Of a stretch of DNA of 64,000 nt, positions 24,843 to 33,413 are shown one piece after another; within the stretch, counting starts at the first letter, position 1; every line of letters starts with the position of its first letter. Origin of the DNA: JAKPUX01 sp035353815. Lineage in GTDB: Bacteria; Zhuqueibacterota; Zhuqueibacteria; Residuimicrobiales; Residuimicrobiaceae. The notes beneath the pieces were generated by a model. That model was not told the DNA's origin, made no database searches, and was given only the letters and a program-made list of their open reading frames with translations. Position numbers and translations under genes: made by a program. Location: NCBI GenBank assembly GCA_035353815.1, contig DAOQAG010000002.1, forward strand, positions 96,960 through 160,959, given 5' to 3'.

Positions 24843-26326
24843 CTCCTCTCTTCCTCCGTAGGCAGTAGTACGCGAAATGTCGTTCCCTCCCCGACCCGGC
24901 TGGAAACGGTGATCTCCCCATCATGCGCCGCAATGATGCGATAGACGATCGACAAGCCGAGGCCGGTGCCTTGCGCCTTGGTCGTATAAAAGGGGTCGAA
25001 GATGATCTCCAGATTCTCCTCGGGGATGCCGATGCCGCTGTCCGCCACGGTAATCTCGACAAAGGCGCGCGGGGGTGCCGCCTTGGCAGCGGAAAAAGGC
25101 CGCGCCGCGCCGTTGCTGGGCTGCGCCCGGATGACCAGTTCGCCCCCCTCCTCCATGGCGTCGATGGCATTGATGATCAGGTTGAGGATCACTTGCTGGA
25201 TCTGGTGGAAATCGGCGAAAATGGGTGGTGCATCGGCCGGGATGTGGGAGATGAAGCGGATCCCATGCTCCTGCAGCCTTTTGTCGACCAGGGTCATCAC
25301 CTCATGGAGAATGTCCTGGATGCGATGGCGCTTGCGCTGCGGCGGCCGCGGCCGGGCGTAGTCAAAAAAGGTCTTGAGCAGCTCATCGAGGCGGTTGACC
25401 TGCCGGACGATGCGCTCGAGATAGTCAAAGCTCTCCGCGCGCGGCAGCACATCCTGCTGGAGGGTCTGGGCCATCGCCTTGATCCCCGCGAGGGGATTTT
25501 TGATTTCATGGGCGATTCCGGAGGCGAGCACCCCGAGGGAGGCGAGGCGATCCATCCGCATCACCTCGGCCTGCATGCGCTTGATCGCCGAAATGTCCTT
25601 GAAACTGAGGATCGTGCCGGCATGAGCGCCGTTGTCATCGAGCAAGGGGGTGACGGTGAAGCCGATATCGGTCTCGTAGCCGGCCCGGGTCTTGAGGGGC
25701 ATCTCGCGGTTGGTGGGAAAATCGCCGCGCGGGGCTTGACGCAGAAAGATCCGCGCCGCCTCCTCACCGACGACCTGCGCCAGCGGCAGCCCGAGCGCCT
25801 CAAGGGCGCTGAATTTGAGCACTTCCTCGGCCCCGGCGTTGAACGAGGTGATCCGCCCCAGCAAGTCGACAGTGATCAGCCCGGCCTGCATGCTCTTGAG
25901 AATGCTCTCCTGGAAATTTTTGAGCTCGGTGATCTGCTGCTCGAGCATCATGCGTTCGTTGATGTCGCGGGAGATGCCCACCGCGCCGGTGACATGACCG
26001 CTTTCGACGATGGGGGTCATGTTGGTGGAAAAGTAAAAGGGCACTCCCTCCGGTGAGAGAAAACGCGCTTCGAAACTGCGCGCCGCGCCCTTGCAGGTCT
26101 CGCGCAGAAGCAGCTCGACGCGGGGCCGGTCGGGCGGATGCACCAGATCCAGAAGGGGAAAGGCGCGCAGTCCGCTTTTACTGCGGCCGGCAAAGGCTGC
26201 GAACTGGCGGTTGCAGTAGATCAGTTTGCCGGAACGGCTCACGGCAAAGACCATATCCTGCACGCTTTCAATCAGTTCCTGATAGTCGAATTGCATGGGC
26301 TCGGTCCCGGGGCCAAACGCGCTCAC
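24839..26326 (-). CDS. PAS-domain sensor histidine kinase, NtrB-like
   Basis: 495 residues without clear membrane helices, so probably cytoplasmic. Two PAS domains (~15-130 and ~135-250), dimerisation domain with the phospho-acceptor His in SGIAHEIKNPLAGIKA, and a complete HATPase: N box LILNLIINAIDAME, G1 VADSGIGIPEEN, F box DPFYTTK, G2 GTGLGLSIV. Cognate of the NtrC-like regulator by overlap. GTG start at 26326 overlaps the receiver-protein stop; an in-frame ATG at 26296 is possible. Confidence 0.94.
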   Translation of the reverse strand: MSAFGPGTEPMQFDYQELIESVQDMVFAVSRSGKLIYCNRQFAAFAGRSKSGLRAFPLLDLVHPPDRPRVELLLRETCKGAARSFEARFLSPEGVPFYFSTNMTPIVESGHVTGAVGISRDINERMMLEQQITELKNFQESILKSMQAGLITVDLLGRITSFNAGAEEVLKFSALEALGLPLAQVVGEEAARIFLRQAPRGDFPTNREMPLKTRAGYETDIGFTVTPLLDDNGAHAGTILSFKDISAIKRMQAEVMRMDRLASLGVLASGIAHEIKNPLAGIKAMAQTLQQDVLPRAESFDYLERIVRQVNRLDELLKTFFDYARPRPPQRKRHRIQDILHEVMTLVDKRLQEHGIRFISHIPADAPPIFADFHQIQQVILNLIINAIDAMEEGGELVIRAQPSNGAARPFSAAKAAPPRAFVEITVADSGIGIPEENLEIIFDPFYTTKAQGTGLGLSIVYRIIAAHDGEITVSSRVGEGTTFRVLLPTEEERR

Positions 26327-27129
26327 GCCATCAGCGTGGTGCTGGTGAAGAGTTCGCTTTCGGGCAGGTGCTCCTCGATCAGCCGCACCAGCCGCCGGCT
26401 GCTGGTGAGCACGGCATCGAGGTCGAGGTGCTGCTGCTCGCTGAGGCCGGCCGGCATCTCCTGGCGCAGCTCGGCGACCAGGCGCGCGATGGTGGTGGCG
26501 GCGATGCGCAGATCGTCCGCCCAGCGCGCCGTGGGCATCGCCGCGGGGGCGGGGGTCGCACGGATCTCAGGGGGTACGGCCGCTGCTGCAGCGATCGGGG
26601 GCACCGGCGCCGCTGCGATCTGCGGTTGCGGGAATTCAAGCGGGGCTGCCGTCTGCAGGGATGCCGGCGCGGCCGGGCCGGGCCATGCGGCTGCCGGAGC
26701 GACCGGCGGCGCCGCCGCGGCGCTGCGCCAGACCTTGAGGCTCTTCTCGAGCCGGAGGGTGTTATCCACCACATTGACCAGCTCGCGATGGCCGAAGGGC
26801 TTGGTGAGGATGGCGCGCAGGCTGGCGGCATAATAGGCATCCAGTTCCTCGAGATAGTCGGTCCGAGCCGTCAGCACAATAACCGGGATCGAGCGCAAGG
26901 CGGCGTAGACCGGCTCCTCGGCCAGGGCCTGGAGGAACTGCTGCCCGGTGAGATCGGGCAGCATGTAATCGAGGATGACGAGATCAACCGTGCCGCCGGC
27001 CATCTTGTCGAGCCCCTCCTGGCCGCTGCGTGCCGAGAGATACTCAAAGCCGGCCTTGGTGAAAATGCGCTGTCCGATCAGCAGCATATCCAGATTATCG
27101 TCCACCATCAGCACCGTACCTTTTTTCAT
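26323..27129 (-). CDS. Receiver-domain protein with Ala/Pro-rich linker and C-terminal helical domain
   Basis: 268 residues. Residues ~5-125 are a CheY-like receiver with acidic pair MVDDN, phospho-acceptor Asp ~54 (VILDYMLPDL), Thr in VLTART and Lys in LTKPFG. Residues ~135-200 are a low-complexity Ala/Pro linker; the final ~65 residues (WADDLRIAATTIARLVAELR) are predicted helical and match no family I recognise. No DNA-binding output is visible, so it may act by protein contact or as a phosphate-relay element between the flanking kinases. GGAGG precedes the ATG. Confidence 0.85.
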   Translation of the reverse strand: MKKGTVLMVDDNLDMLLIGQRIFTKAGFEYLSARSGQEGLDKMAGGTVDLVILDYMLPDLTGQQFLQALAEEPVYAALRSIPVIVLTARTDYLEELDAYYAASLRAILTKPFGHRELVNVVDNTLRLEKSLKVWRSAAAAPPVAPAAAWPGPAAPASLQTAAPLEFPQPQIAAAPVPPIAAAAAVPPEIRATPAPAAMPTARWADDLRIAATTIARLVAELRQEMPAGLSEQQHLDLDAVLTSSRRLVRLIEEHLPESELFTSTTLMA

Positions 27130-27165
27130 CTCCGTCTCCTCCAGCAGGGTTTGCTGCGATCCGCC

Positions 27166-28659
27166 TCAGCGGATCATGTTTTCGGGGTCTTCGTCGGTGA
27201 GGGCATGCTCCGAAGGGCCGGACTGAGCCTTGGGGAGATGAGCGGTGAAGACCGAGCCCTTGCCGATTTCGCTCTCCACGGTGATGCGGCCGCCGTGCAG
27301 CTCGACGATCTGTTTGACCAGGGCCAGTCCCAGCCCGGTCCCGGTATTGGCGCGCACCGCCTCATGCTCGGTGACGCGGAAAAACTTGTCGAAAATTTTG
27401 CCCAGGGCGTTGCGGGGGATGCCGTAGCCCTGATCGTGCACCTCGGTGATCACCTCGGTCTCGTTCTGGCGCATGAGGATGGTGATGCGGGTATTCTCCG
27501 GGCTGTATTTGACCGCGTTGGAGAGGAGGTTGAGGAAGACCTGTTCCATCATGCTGCTGTCGGCCCAGATCTCGGCGGGGTCATCCGGGGGGTGCACCTC
27601 GACCTCGATGTTTTTCCTCGCGGCCAGGTAGGAATTGTTGCCGACGACCATCTGCACTGTCTCGACCAGATCGACGGCGCTCTTTTTGGGCTGGATCCGG
27701 CCCGATTCGATGCGCGAGATGTCGAGGAACTTGTTGATCAGTTCGCCGAGGCGGTTGGATTCCTTAAGGATGATCCCGGCATATTCCTCCTGCTGTTCGC
27801 GGCTGAGCTCGGGATCGAGCAGCAGTTCGCTAAAGCCGGAGATGCTGGTCAGCGGCGAGCGCAGCTCGTGGGCCACCATCGAGACCAGCTCGGTTTTCAT
27901 CTTGTCGATTTCCTTCTGCTGCGTGATATCGCTGAGGATGGTGACGATGCCGATGAGTTCGCCATCCTCCTGCAGCACGCGCGCGGCATGGGCCTGGAAA
28001 ATGCGCGGCTTCCACTCGCCTGGCGGCCGGAAGGTGATCTCGACGGGCGGGAGGGCGACGGGTTTTTCCGCGCCGGCATCGGCCAGAAGCTGCAGCATCT
28101 TTTCCTCGCTGATGAAATGGGCGAGCGGCTGCTGCAGGGCATCGCGCTCGCGCAGGCCGAGCCAGCGTTCGGCGGAGGCATTGAGGAGCAGGACCTTGCC
28201 GCGCGGATCGGTGACGACCACGCCGTCGGCGATGTTCTTGATGATCGTCTGCGTCTTGTTGCGTTCGGCGATGATCTGGGCCAGATTCATGTTGTCGAGG
28301 CGGCGCAGCTCGGTGGTCATGTAATTGAAGAGCCGGGCGAGGCGGCCGATCTCGTCATTCGAGAGCACCTTGATTTCATGCGAAAAGTTGCCGCGGGCGA
28401 TCTCGGTTGCGCTCTTGGCGAGATCGGAGATGGGCAGGGTGATGTTGCGGGAGAGAAAAAAGGCGACGATGCCGGCCAGAAGCAGGGCCAGGACAATGAC
28501 GCTGAAAAAGCCGGGGAAGAGCCGCGCGCTGCCGCCATCCGTCAACCGCAGCCAGTAAAAGCCCATCAGGACCAACGGCAGCATGGCGGAGGCAAAGGTA
28601 TAGAGAAACAGCCGGCGGAATAACTTGCTCTTCAATTGTAGCGCGATCCAGTTGCTCAC
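27166..28659 (-). CDS. Membrane sensor histidine kinase HAMP-PAS-HisKA-HATPase, WalK/PhoR-like
   Basis: 497 residues. Two membrane helices (~15-37 and ~48-70) are separated by only ~10 residues, so almost no periplasmic sensor exists. HAMP ~70-125, PAS ~135-255, phospho-acceptor His in MVAHELRSPLTSISG, HATPase with LLSNAVKYSP, DQGYGIP, IFDKFFRV, GTGLGLALVKQI. With so short an external loop the signal is likely sensed in the membrane or by the PAS domain. GTG start with GGGAG 9 nt upstream. Begins 15 nt after the PleD-like gene. Confidence 0.94.
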   Translation of the reverse strand: MSNWIALQLKSKLFRRLFLYTFASAMLPLVLMGFYWLRLTDGGSARLFPGFFSVIVLALLLAGIVAFFLSRNITLPISDLAKSATEIARGNFSHEIKVLSNDEIGRLARLFNYMTTELRRLDNMNLAQIIAERNKTQTIIKNIADGVVVTDPRGKVLLLNASAERWLGLRERDALQQPLAHFISEEKMLQLLADAGAEKPVALPPVEITFRPPGEWKPRIFQAHAARVLQEDGELIGIVTILSDITQQKEIDKMKTELVSMVAHELRSPLTSISGFSELLLDPELSREQQEEYAGIILKESNRLGELINKFLDISRIESGRIQPKKSAVDLVETVQMVVGNNSYLAARKNIEVEVHPPDDPAEIWADSSMMEQVFLNLLSNAVKYSPENTRITILMRQNETEVITEVHDQGYGIPRNALGKIFDKFFRVTEHEAVRANTGTGLGLALVKQIVELHGGRITVESEIGKGSVFTAHLPKAQSGPSEHALTDEDPENMIR

Positions 28660-28674
28660 GGATGCAATCTCCCA

Positions 28675-29628
28675 TTACATATCCACAACACGATTCCGCC
28701 CTTCCGCCTTGGCGTGATAGAGACGCTGATCGGCGCAATGGATCAGGGTATCCGCCGTTTTGGCATCCTCGGTATAGGTGGCCACACCGACGCTGACGGT
28801 CAGATGGGTCTGCTCTTTACCGTGGTTCTGCGGGAAGGGGAAATTTTCCACCAGACGGAGCACTTTTTCGGCCACGATCCGGGCCTGAGCCTTGTTGGTT
28901 TCGGGCAGGATGATGGCGAACTCTTCGCCGCCGTATCGGGCCACCACATCGATGGCGCGAGTATGACCCTTCATGAGCCGGGCGACGATACGCAGGACCT
29001 CGTCACCGGCCAGATGGCCATGGGCATCATTGAACCGCTTGAAAAAGTCGATATCCAGCATTGCCAGAGAGACATGCAGCCGGTGCCGCTCGGCCCGGCG
29101 TAGCTCCTGGGTGAGATATTGGCGGAAGTAGCGGTAATTATAAACCCCGGTCAGCCCGTCGGTGACGGCGAGCGCGCGCAGCTGCTCTTTCATCTGCTCG
29201 AGCTGGCGGATCTTGAGCTGGAGCTGGTCATGCAGGGTCTTGACGCGCAGCAGCGATTTGACGCGGGCGAGCAATTCAAGGCGGTTGAAGGGCTTGCTGA
29301 TAAAGTCATCGGCCCCGGCCTCGATGCCGCGGATCTTGTCGTCCAGTTCGTTGAGCGCCGTGACCATGATCACGGGCAGGTATTGGGTGGCTGGGTTGTT
29401 CTTGAGGTGCCTGCAGGTTTCGAAGCCATCCATCCGCGGCATCATCACGTCCAACAGGATCAGATCAGGCAGCCGTTCCCGGATGCGCGCCAGGGCCTCT
29501 TCGCCGTTGTTGGCTGCCATGGTATCATAACCCACAGCGGAAAGGTAGTTTTGGATCAGCTGAATGTTGACCGGAAGATCGTCGACAACCAGGATCAGCG
29601 GCCTGTTCACGGTATTCAGTGTTTCCAC
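28675..29628 (-). CDS. Receiver-GGDEF diguanylate cyclase, PleD-like
   Basis: 317 residues: receiver domain (acidic pair VVDDLP, Asp 60 in LILLDVMMP, Lys in FISKPFNR), coiled coil ~125-150, then a GGDEF domain with active-site ARYGGEEFAIILP. An RAID sequence just before it matches the RxxD inhibitory site, so product inhibition by c-di-GMP is expected. Makes c-di-GMP when phosphorylated. Only one receiver, unlike PleD with two. GTG start at 29628; the ribosome-binding site is not obvious. First gene after the promoter at 29805-29833. Confidence 0.94.
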   Translation of the reverse strand: METLNTVNRPLILVVDDLPVNIQLIQNYLSAVGYDTMAANNGEEALARIRERLPDLILLDVMMPRMDGFETCRHLKNNPATQYLPVIMVTALNELDDKIRGIEAGADDFISKPFNRLELLARVKSLLRVKTLHDQLQLKIRQLEQMKEQLRALAVTDGLTGVYNYRYFRQYLTQELRRAERHRLHVSLAMLDIDFFKRFNDAHGHLAGDEVLRIVARLMKGHTRAIDVVARYGGEEFAIILPETNKAQARIVAEKVLRLVENFPFPQNHGKEQTHLTVSVGVATYTEDAKTADTLIHCADQRLYHAKAEGRNRVVDM

Positions 29629-29804
29629 AGCAAGGTCCAGGCAAATAGCCGTTCAGTAAAGGCGAAGCATCCCGTGGGCGTTGTTGTGGCCGCTGACATC
29701 CTCCCTTGCGGGAGCCCACACCACCCCGCCCCGCAGGCCTGCCCAAAGAAGGAGGCAGACCCTTCCCGCCGCCGGAGTAAAGACTGGCCGAAAACCGACC
29801 AGTT

Positions 29805-29833
29805 AACATACAATTTCCGCAAGACTATGTCAA
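29805..29833 (-). promoter_or_regulatory. Strong sigma70-type promoter for the five-gene signalling operon
   Basis: Minus strand perfect TTGACA (29828-29833), 17-bp spacer, TATGTT (29805-29810). It leaves a 5' leader of about 170 nt before the PleD-like gene, long enough to hold a regulatory structure, though I see none I recognise. Confidence 0.65.
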
Positions 29834-30033
29834 GCTCTTTTTTATGATTCTGCAGCCTGTCCGCCGCAGTACAGGAAGGGCAGGGCCGCCGCAACGGCCC
29901 CTGGGAGGCGTGGAGAGAAGCGGGCAGGCCGCGGATCTCCGGAGGGAACACTGTCAGGATCAGGCGGGTCGCGTGCCGCGCTCCGGTCGGCTGAACCCGG
30001 CGGAGGCGCGGGAGTTCCGGCCGGCTGCCGCCG
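29834..30033. other. Intergenic stretch with no recognised feature
   Basis: Remainder of the 405-bp gap between the S41 protease stop (30034) and the PleD-like gene. It holds an imperfect GC-rich inverted repeat (CAGGGCCG ... CGGCCCCTG) near 29880-29905 without a T-run. No small gene or tRNA seen. Confidence 0.5.
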
Positions 30034-31581
30034 TTACCGCGCGGCGAGCTGGCGGGCGCGCGGCCAATGTCGGGCGCATTGCTGCACCTGCTTGTCCTCG
30101 AGCACGGTGATCATGGTGCGCACCTCTTCGCCCCAGATCATGGCAGCGATCTCGCGCTTGAGCAGGAAGCGCACCGTCTCCCGGTTGCGGGCGAGATCCT
30201 GCGCCGAGAACTGGACCCCGGAGCGGCGCGCGGCCAGCTGCAGATCGCGCAGCAGCGACTCGGGGGCCTGAAACTCGCGGATAAAGGCTTCGCGGTTGCG
30301 CGCCAGTTCGGGATGGGCTGCAGCATAGGTTTCGCTGAAAATGGCGAGGGGATTTTCCCGAGCGGTGAGCAGGCGCCGCAAGGCGGGGGAGTAGCCGAGG
30401 GAATCATCCGCAAGCTCGACGTCGGGAACAATGCAGCCGTTGGCGGGCAGGAGGCGGCCGCTGACGGTGCGCACGAAAGCGGCCGCGGTGGTGGCGGCCG
30501 CGGTGTTCGCAGCGGACGCGGTGGTGGAGGAACGGGCCATGGAGCGGCCCAGGGGGGTGAAGAAGCGCGCCGTCGTCAGCAGCAGCGCCGAGCCGTCCTG
30601 AAAGGTGAATTCGCTTTGCACCAGCGCCTTGCCGAAACTCGGATGGCCGACCAGAAGCGCGCGTTCCCAGTCCTGCAAGGCGCCGGCGACGATTTCGGCA
30701 TCGCTGGCCGAGCCGCCGTTGATCAGGATGATGATCGGCAAAGCGGGAAACTTGTTCTCCGCTCCGGCGCGAAACTCCATATTCGCACCCGGGCCGCGCC
30801 CGGTGGTGTAGGCGATGATCCGGCCGGCGCTGATAAAACGGTCGGCTACCTTGACCCCCGCCTGGAGATCGCCACCGAGATTGTCGCGCAGGTCGAGGAG
30901 AAGATAGCCGGGCCGCGCGCTGTGCAGCCGGTTCCAGGCCTGATCGAATTCATTGGGAGTGGTCTCAATGAAACGGTCGAGATGGATATAGGCGACCGAA
31001 TCGTTAAGCATAAAGGCACTGGTGATGGTCTGCGGCACGATGACGCGCTTGCTGATGGCGAAGGCGAGCAGGTCGCGCACCCCTTCGCGCTCGATTTCCA
31101 GCCGCACCACCGGCTCCTGCAGCAGGGCCGGCAGTTCCTGATCGTCGATATACTGTGCCATCCGGCCGCTGATGCGCATGATCTTGTCGCCGGGCCGGAT
31201 CCCCGCCTCGGCGGCCGGTCCGCCCGGGACCACCGCGGCGACGAGCAGCTTTTCCGGCAAGCGGTTGTATTTCAAGCCGATCCCCTGATAGCCCTGGTAG
31301 GTGCCCTTGTAATTGGCAAATTCCTCCGGTGTCAGATAGATCGAGTGGGGATCGAGGGCGCCGAGGATGCCGGAGATGGCGTGATCGATCAGATCGTTGG
31401 GATCATGGTCATCGACATAAAAGCGCTCGATCTTGTCGAGCACCATGGTCAGAACCATCATCTTGTTGTAGGCGCGCTGGGCGGCATGTATCAGCCGGGC
31501 CGGGCCGAGAAAGAGGATCCCCGCGCTCAGGGTAAGCACGGCGGCGAGGAGAAATGAAGTTTTCGGGCGAAAATGCGACAT
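30034..31581 (-). CDS. C-terminal processing protease, family S41 (CtpA/Prc-like)
   Basis: 515-residue exported protease. Signal or anchor ~8-30, tail-protease N-terminal helices, PDZ domain ~80-165 (VPGGPAAEAGIRPGDKIMRI), then the catalytic core: Ser in INGGSASDAEIVAGAL and Lys in HPSFGKALVQSE. After FFTPLGRSM there is an Ala/Thr/Ser-rich insert of about 20 residues (ASAANTAAATTAAA) where family members usually have only a short loop before IVPDVEL. ATG at 31581 is chosen for its fit to the signal sequence. Confidence 0.92.
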   Translation of the reverse strand: MSHFRPKTSFLLAAVLTLSAGILFLGPARLIHAAQRAYNKMMVLTMVLDKIERFYVDDHDPNDLIDHAISGILGALDPHSIYLTPEEFANYKGTYQGYQGIGLKYNRLPEKLLVAAVVPGGPAAEAGIRPGDKIMRISGRMAQYIDDQELPALLQEPVVRLEIEREGVRDLLAFAISKRVIVPQTITSAFMLNDSVAYIHLDRFIETTPNEFDQAWNRLHSARPGYLLLDLRDNLGGDLQAGVKVADRFISAGRIIAYTTGRGPGANMEFRAGAENKFPALPIIILINGGSASDAEIVAGALQDWERALLVGHPSFGKALVQSEFTFQDGSALLLTTARFFTPLGRSMARSSTTASAANTAAATTAAAFVRTVSGRLLPANGCIVPDVELADDSLGYSPALRRLLTARENPLAIFSETYAAAHPELARNREAFIREFQAPESLLRDLQLAARRSGVQFSAQDLARNRETVRFLLKREIAAMIWGEEVRTMITVLEDKQVQQCARHWPRARQLAAR

Positions 31582-31620
31582 GTGTAAAGATAATAATAAA
31601 ATCCATGTTATACAAGCTTC

Positions 31621-31663
31621 AAGAGAAAATTCTCTTGACATTTTCAAAGTTTAGAAGTAATTT
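31621..31663 (+). promoter_or_regulatory. Palindrome and candidate promoter before the acyl-CoA synthetase-like gene
   Basis: TTGACA (31635-31640), 17-bp spacer, TAATTT (31658-31663) on the plus strand. A palindrome AAGAGAA-AA-TTCTCTT (31621-31636) touches the -35 box and could be an operator. The divergent S41 gene starts 40 bp away. Confidence 0.4.
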
Positions 31664-31763
31664 TCCGGATATATAGAATGGAAGGGCCTCCGCGCGGCGT
31701 CCATGCTGAGCCATCCCTGTCCGGTTTTGACCCGGCGCCGGTGCCCCGCCGCTCCTGCATTTT

Positions 31764-31785
31764 TAAGATAATCATAAGATAATCA
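31764..31785 (+). repeat. Perfect 11-bp tandem repeat upstream of the acyl-CoA synthetase-like gene
   Basis: TAAGATAATCA occurs twice head to tail, about 20 bp before the TTG start at 31806. Eleven bp is one helical turn, so it could bind a protein on one face of the DNA. Confidence 0.5.
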
Positions 31786-31805
31786 TTTTTTTACAGGTAT
31801 TCTTT

Positions 31806-33350
31806 TTGCCGACTCTCGATGCGCATCTAATCAAAGTTGCAAATACAATGCCAGAAAACTGCGCCCTGGTTTTCGGCAGCCAGAAGATCGAATATCACCG
31901 CTTTGCCGAGGCCATGCGCCGCCTCGCCGCCGGCCTGCAAAGCCTCGGGATCCAGCGCGGCGACCACGTCGCCCTGCACCTCCCCAATGTCCCCCATTTT
32001 TGCATCAGCTATTATGCCGTGCTCCATATCGGTGCTGTGGTGGTGCCGCTCAACATCCTCGCGCACGACACAGAACTGGCCACCCTGCTGCAGCACAGCG
32101 GTTGCCGGGCAATCATCTCCTGGTCCGGTTTCATCCCCCAGGTGCAATCGGCTCTCGCCCAAACCCCGGCGTGCAGCACCTGGCTGGTATTGGGCGACAA
32201 GGTGCCCGCTTCCGCCCACTCCCTCACCCGGCTGATCGCGACTTCGTCCGCACTTGACACAGCACCGGGCCACAGCCCCGACGATCCCGCGGTGGTCAAT
32301 TATCTCTCCGGCAGCGGCGATGAAAGCCTCGGCGCCGTCTTTTCCCACGCCGCCCTGATGGCCAGCGCGACCACCTGTGCCGAGATGTTCCGCATCACCG
32401 TCGATGACCGCCTCCTCGCGGTCCTGCCGCTCTTCCATCCGCTCGGGCAGACCCTGGCGATGCACGCGGCCTTGTATGCCGGCGCCACCCTCGTGCTGCA
32501 GCCGCGATTCGCGGCCGCCGAAGTGGTCGCCGCCCTGCGCGATCACCAGATCACCTTTCTCGCCGCGGTGCCCGAGATGTTCAGAATCCTCGCCCAGATG
32601 GCGCCTCCCGATCCCCCGGTGACCAGCCTCAAGTACGCCCTCAGTTATGGCGCCCAGCTGCAGACGGACGTGATCGAGGCCGTCGAGGCCGCCTATCACC
32701 TGCATCTGCTCGAAGCCTACGGCTTTACCGAAGCAGGCCCCCTGGTCACTTCGACACGCATCAATCGCGACCGCAAGCCCGGTTCGGCCGGCCTGCCCCT
32801 GGTCGGCGTCGAGCTGAAAATCCTCGACGAAGAGGGGCATCAGCTGCGCCCGAACCAGAGCGGCGAGATCTGGGTTAAAAGCCCCAGCCTGATGCAGGAA
32901 TACCATAACAAGCCGGACAAGACCCTGCAACGGATGCGCGATGAGTGGTTCTTCTCCGGCGATATCGGCTACCTCGATGATGAGCATTACCTCTTTGTGC
33001 AGGAACGCAAGGAGGATATTATCACCAAGGGCGGATTCCAGATCTTTTCATTCGAGGTCGAGGCGATCCTCGCCCGCCATCCGGCCGTGGCCGAGGTGGC
33101 GGTGGTGGGCATCCCCGATCCGGCTCAGGGCCAGGAGGTCAAGGCGTTTCTGGTGCTGCGGCCTGATGCCCGGGTCAGCCGGGAAGAGATCAACCTTTGG
33201 TGCCGCGACCATCTGCCAGTCTACAAGAGCCCGCGGCAGATTGAATTTGTCAGCACCCTGCCCAAAAGCCCGACCGGCAGGATCCTGAAGAGCAAGCTGC
33301 GTAGTGATGCAGCCCTGAGCCGCACTGCTGCACTTCATGGCCAACAATAG
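31806..33350 (+). CDS. AMP-dependent synthetase / acyl-CoA ligase family protein with degenerate P-loop
   Basis: 514 residues, ANL-superfamily fold. Good matches: AYGFTEAGPL, GEIWVKSPSLMQEY, FFSGDIGYLDD, RKEDIITKGGFQIF (hinge) and the C-terminal catalytic Lys in SPTGRILKSKLR. The usual phosphate loop T-S-G-T-T-G-x-P-K-G is replaced by LSGSGDESLGAVFSH, without the Thr-Thr or Lys. It may be a weak or repurposed enzyme, or act on an unusual acid. The start is TTG at 31806 with AGG 9 nt upstream, or possibly ATG at 31848. Confidence 0.82.
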   Translation: MPTLDAHLIKVANTMPENCALVFGSQKIEYHRFAEAMRRLAAGLQSLGIQRGDHVALHLPNVPHFCISYYAVLHIGAVVVPLNILAHDTELATLLQHSGCRAIISWSGFIPQVQSALAQTPACSTWLVLGDKVPASAHSLTRLIATSSALDTAPGHSPDDPAVVNYLSGSGDESLGAVFSHAALMASATTCAEMFRITVDDRLLAVLPLFHPLGQTLAMHAALYAGATLVLQPRFAAAEVVAALRDHQITFLAAVPEMFRILAQMAPPDPPVTSLKYALSYGAQLQTDVIEAVEAAYHLHLLEAYGFTEAGPLVTSTRINRDRKPGSAGLPLVGVELKILDEEGHQLRPNQSGEIWVKSPSLMQEYHNKPDKTLQRMRDEWFFSGDIGYLDDEHYLFVQERKEDIITKGGFQIFSFEVEAILARHPAVAEVAVVGIPDPAQGQEVKAFLVLRPDARVSREEINLWCRDHLPVYKSPRQIEFVSTLPKSPTGRILKSKLRSDAALSRTAALHGQQ

Positions 33351-33413
33351 TTCAATTCAGTATAGCATGGATCGCCCCCTGCCGCTGGCAGGGCTAACAA
33401 AAGGAGAAGAATC

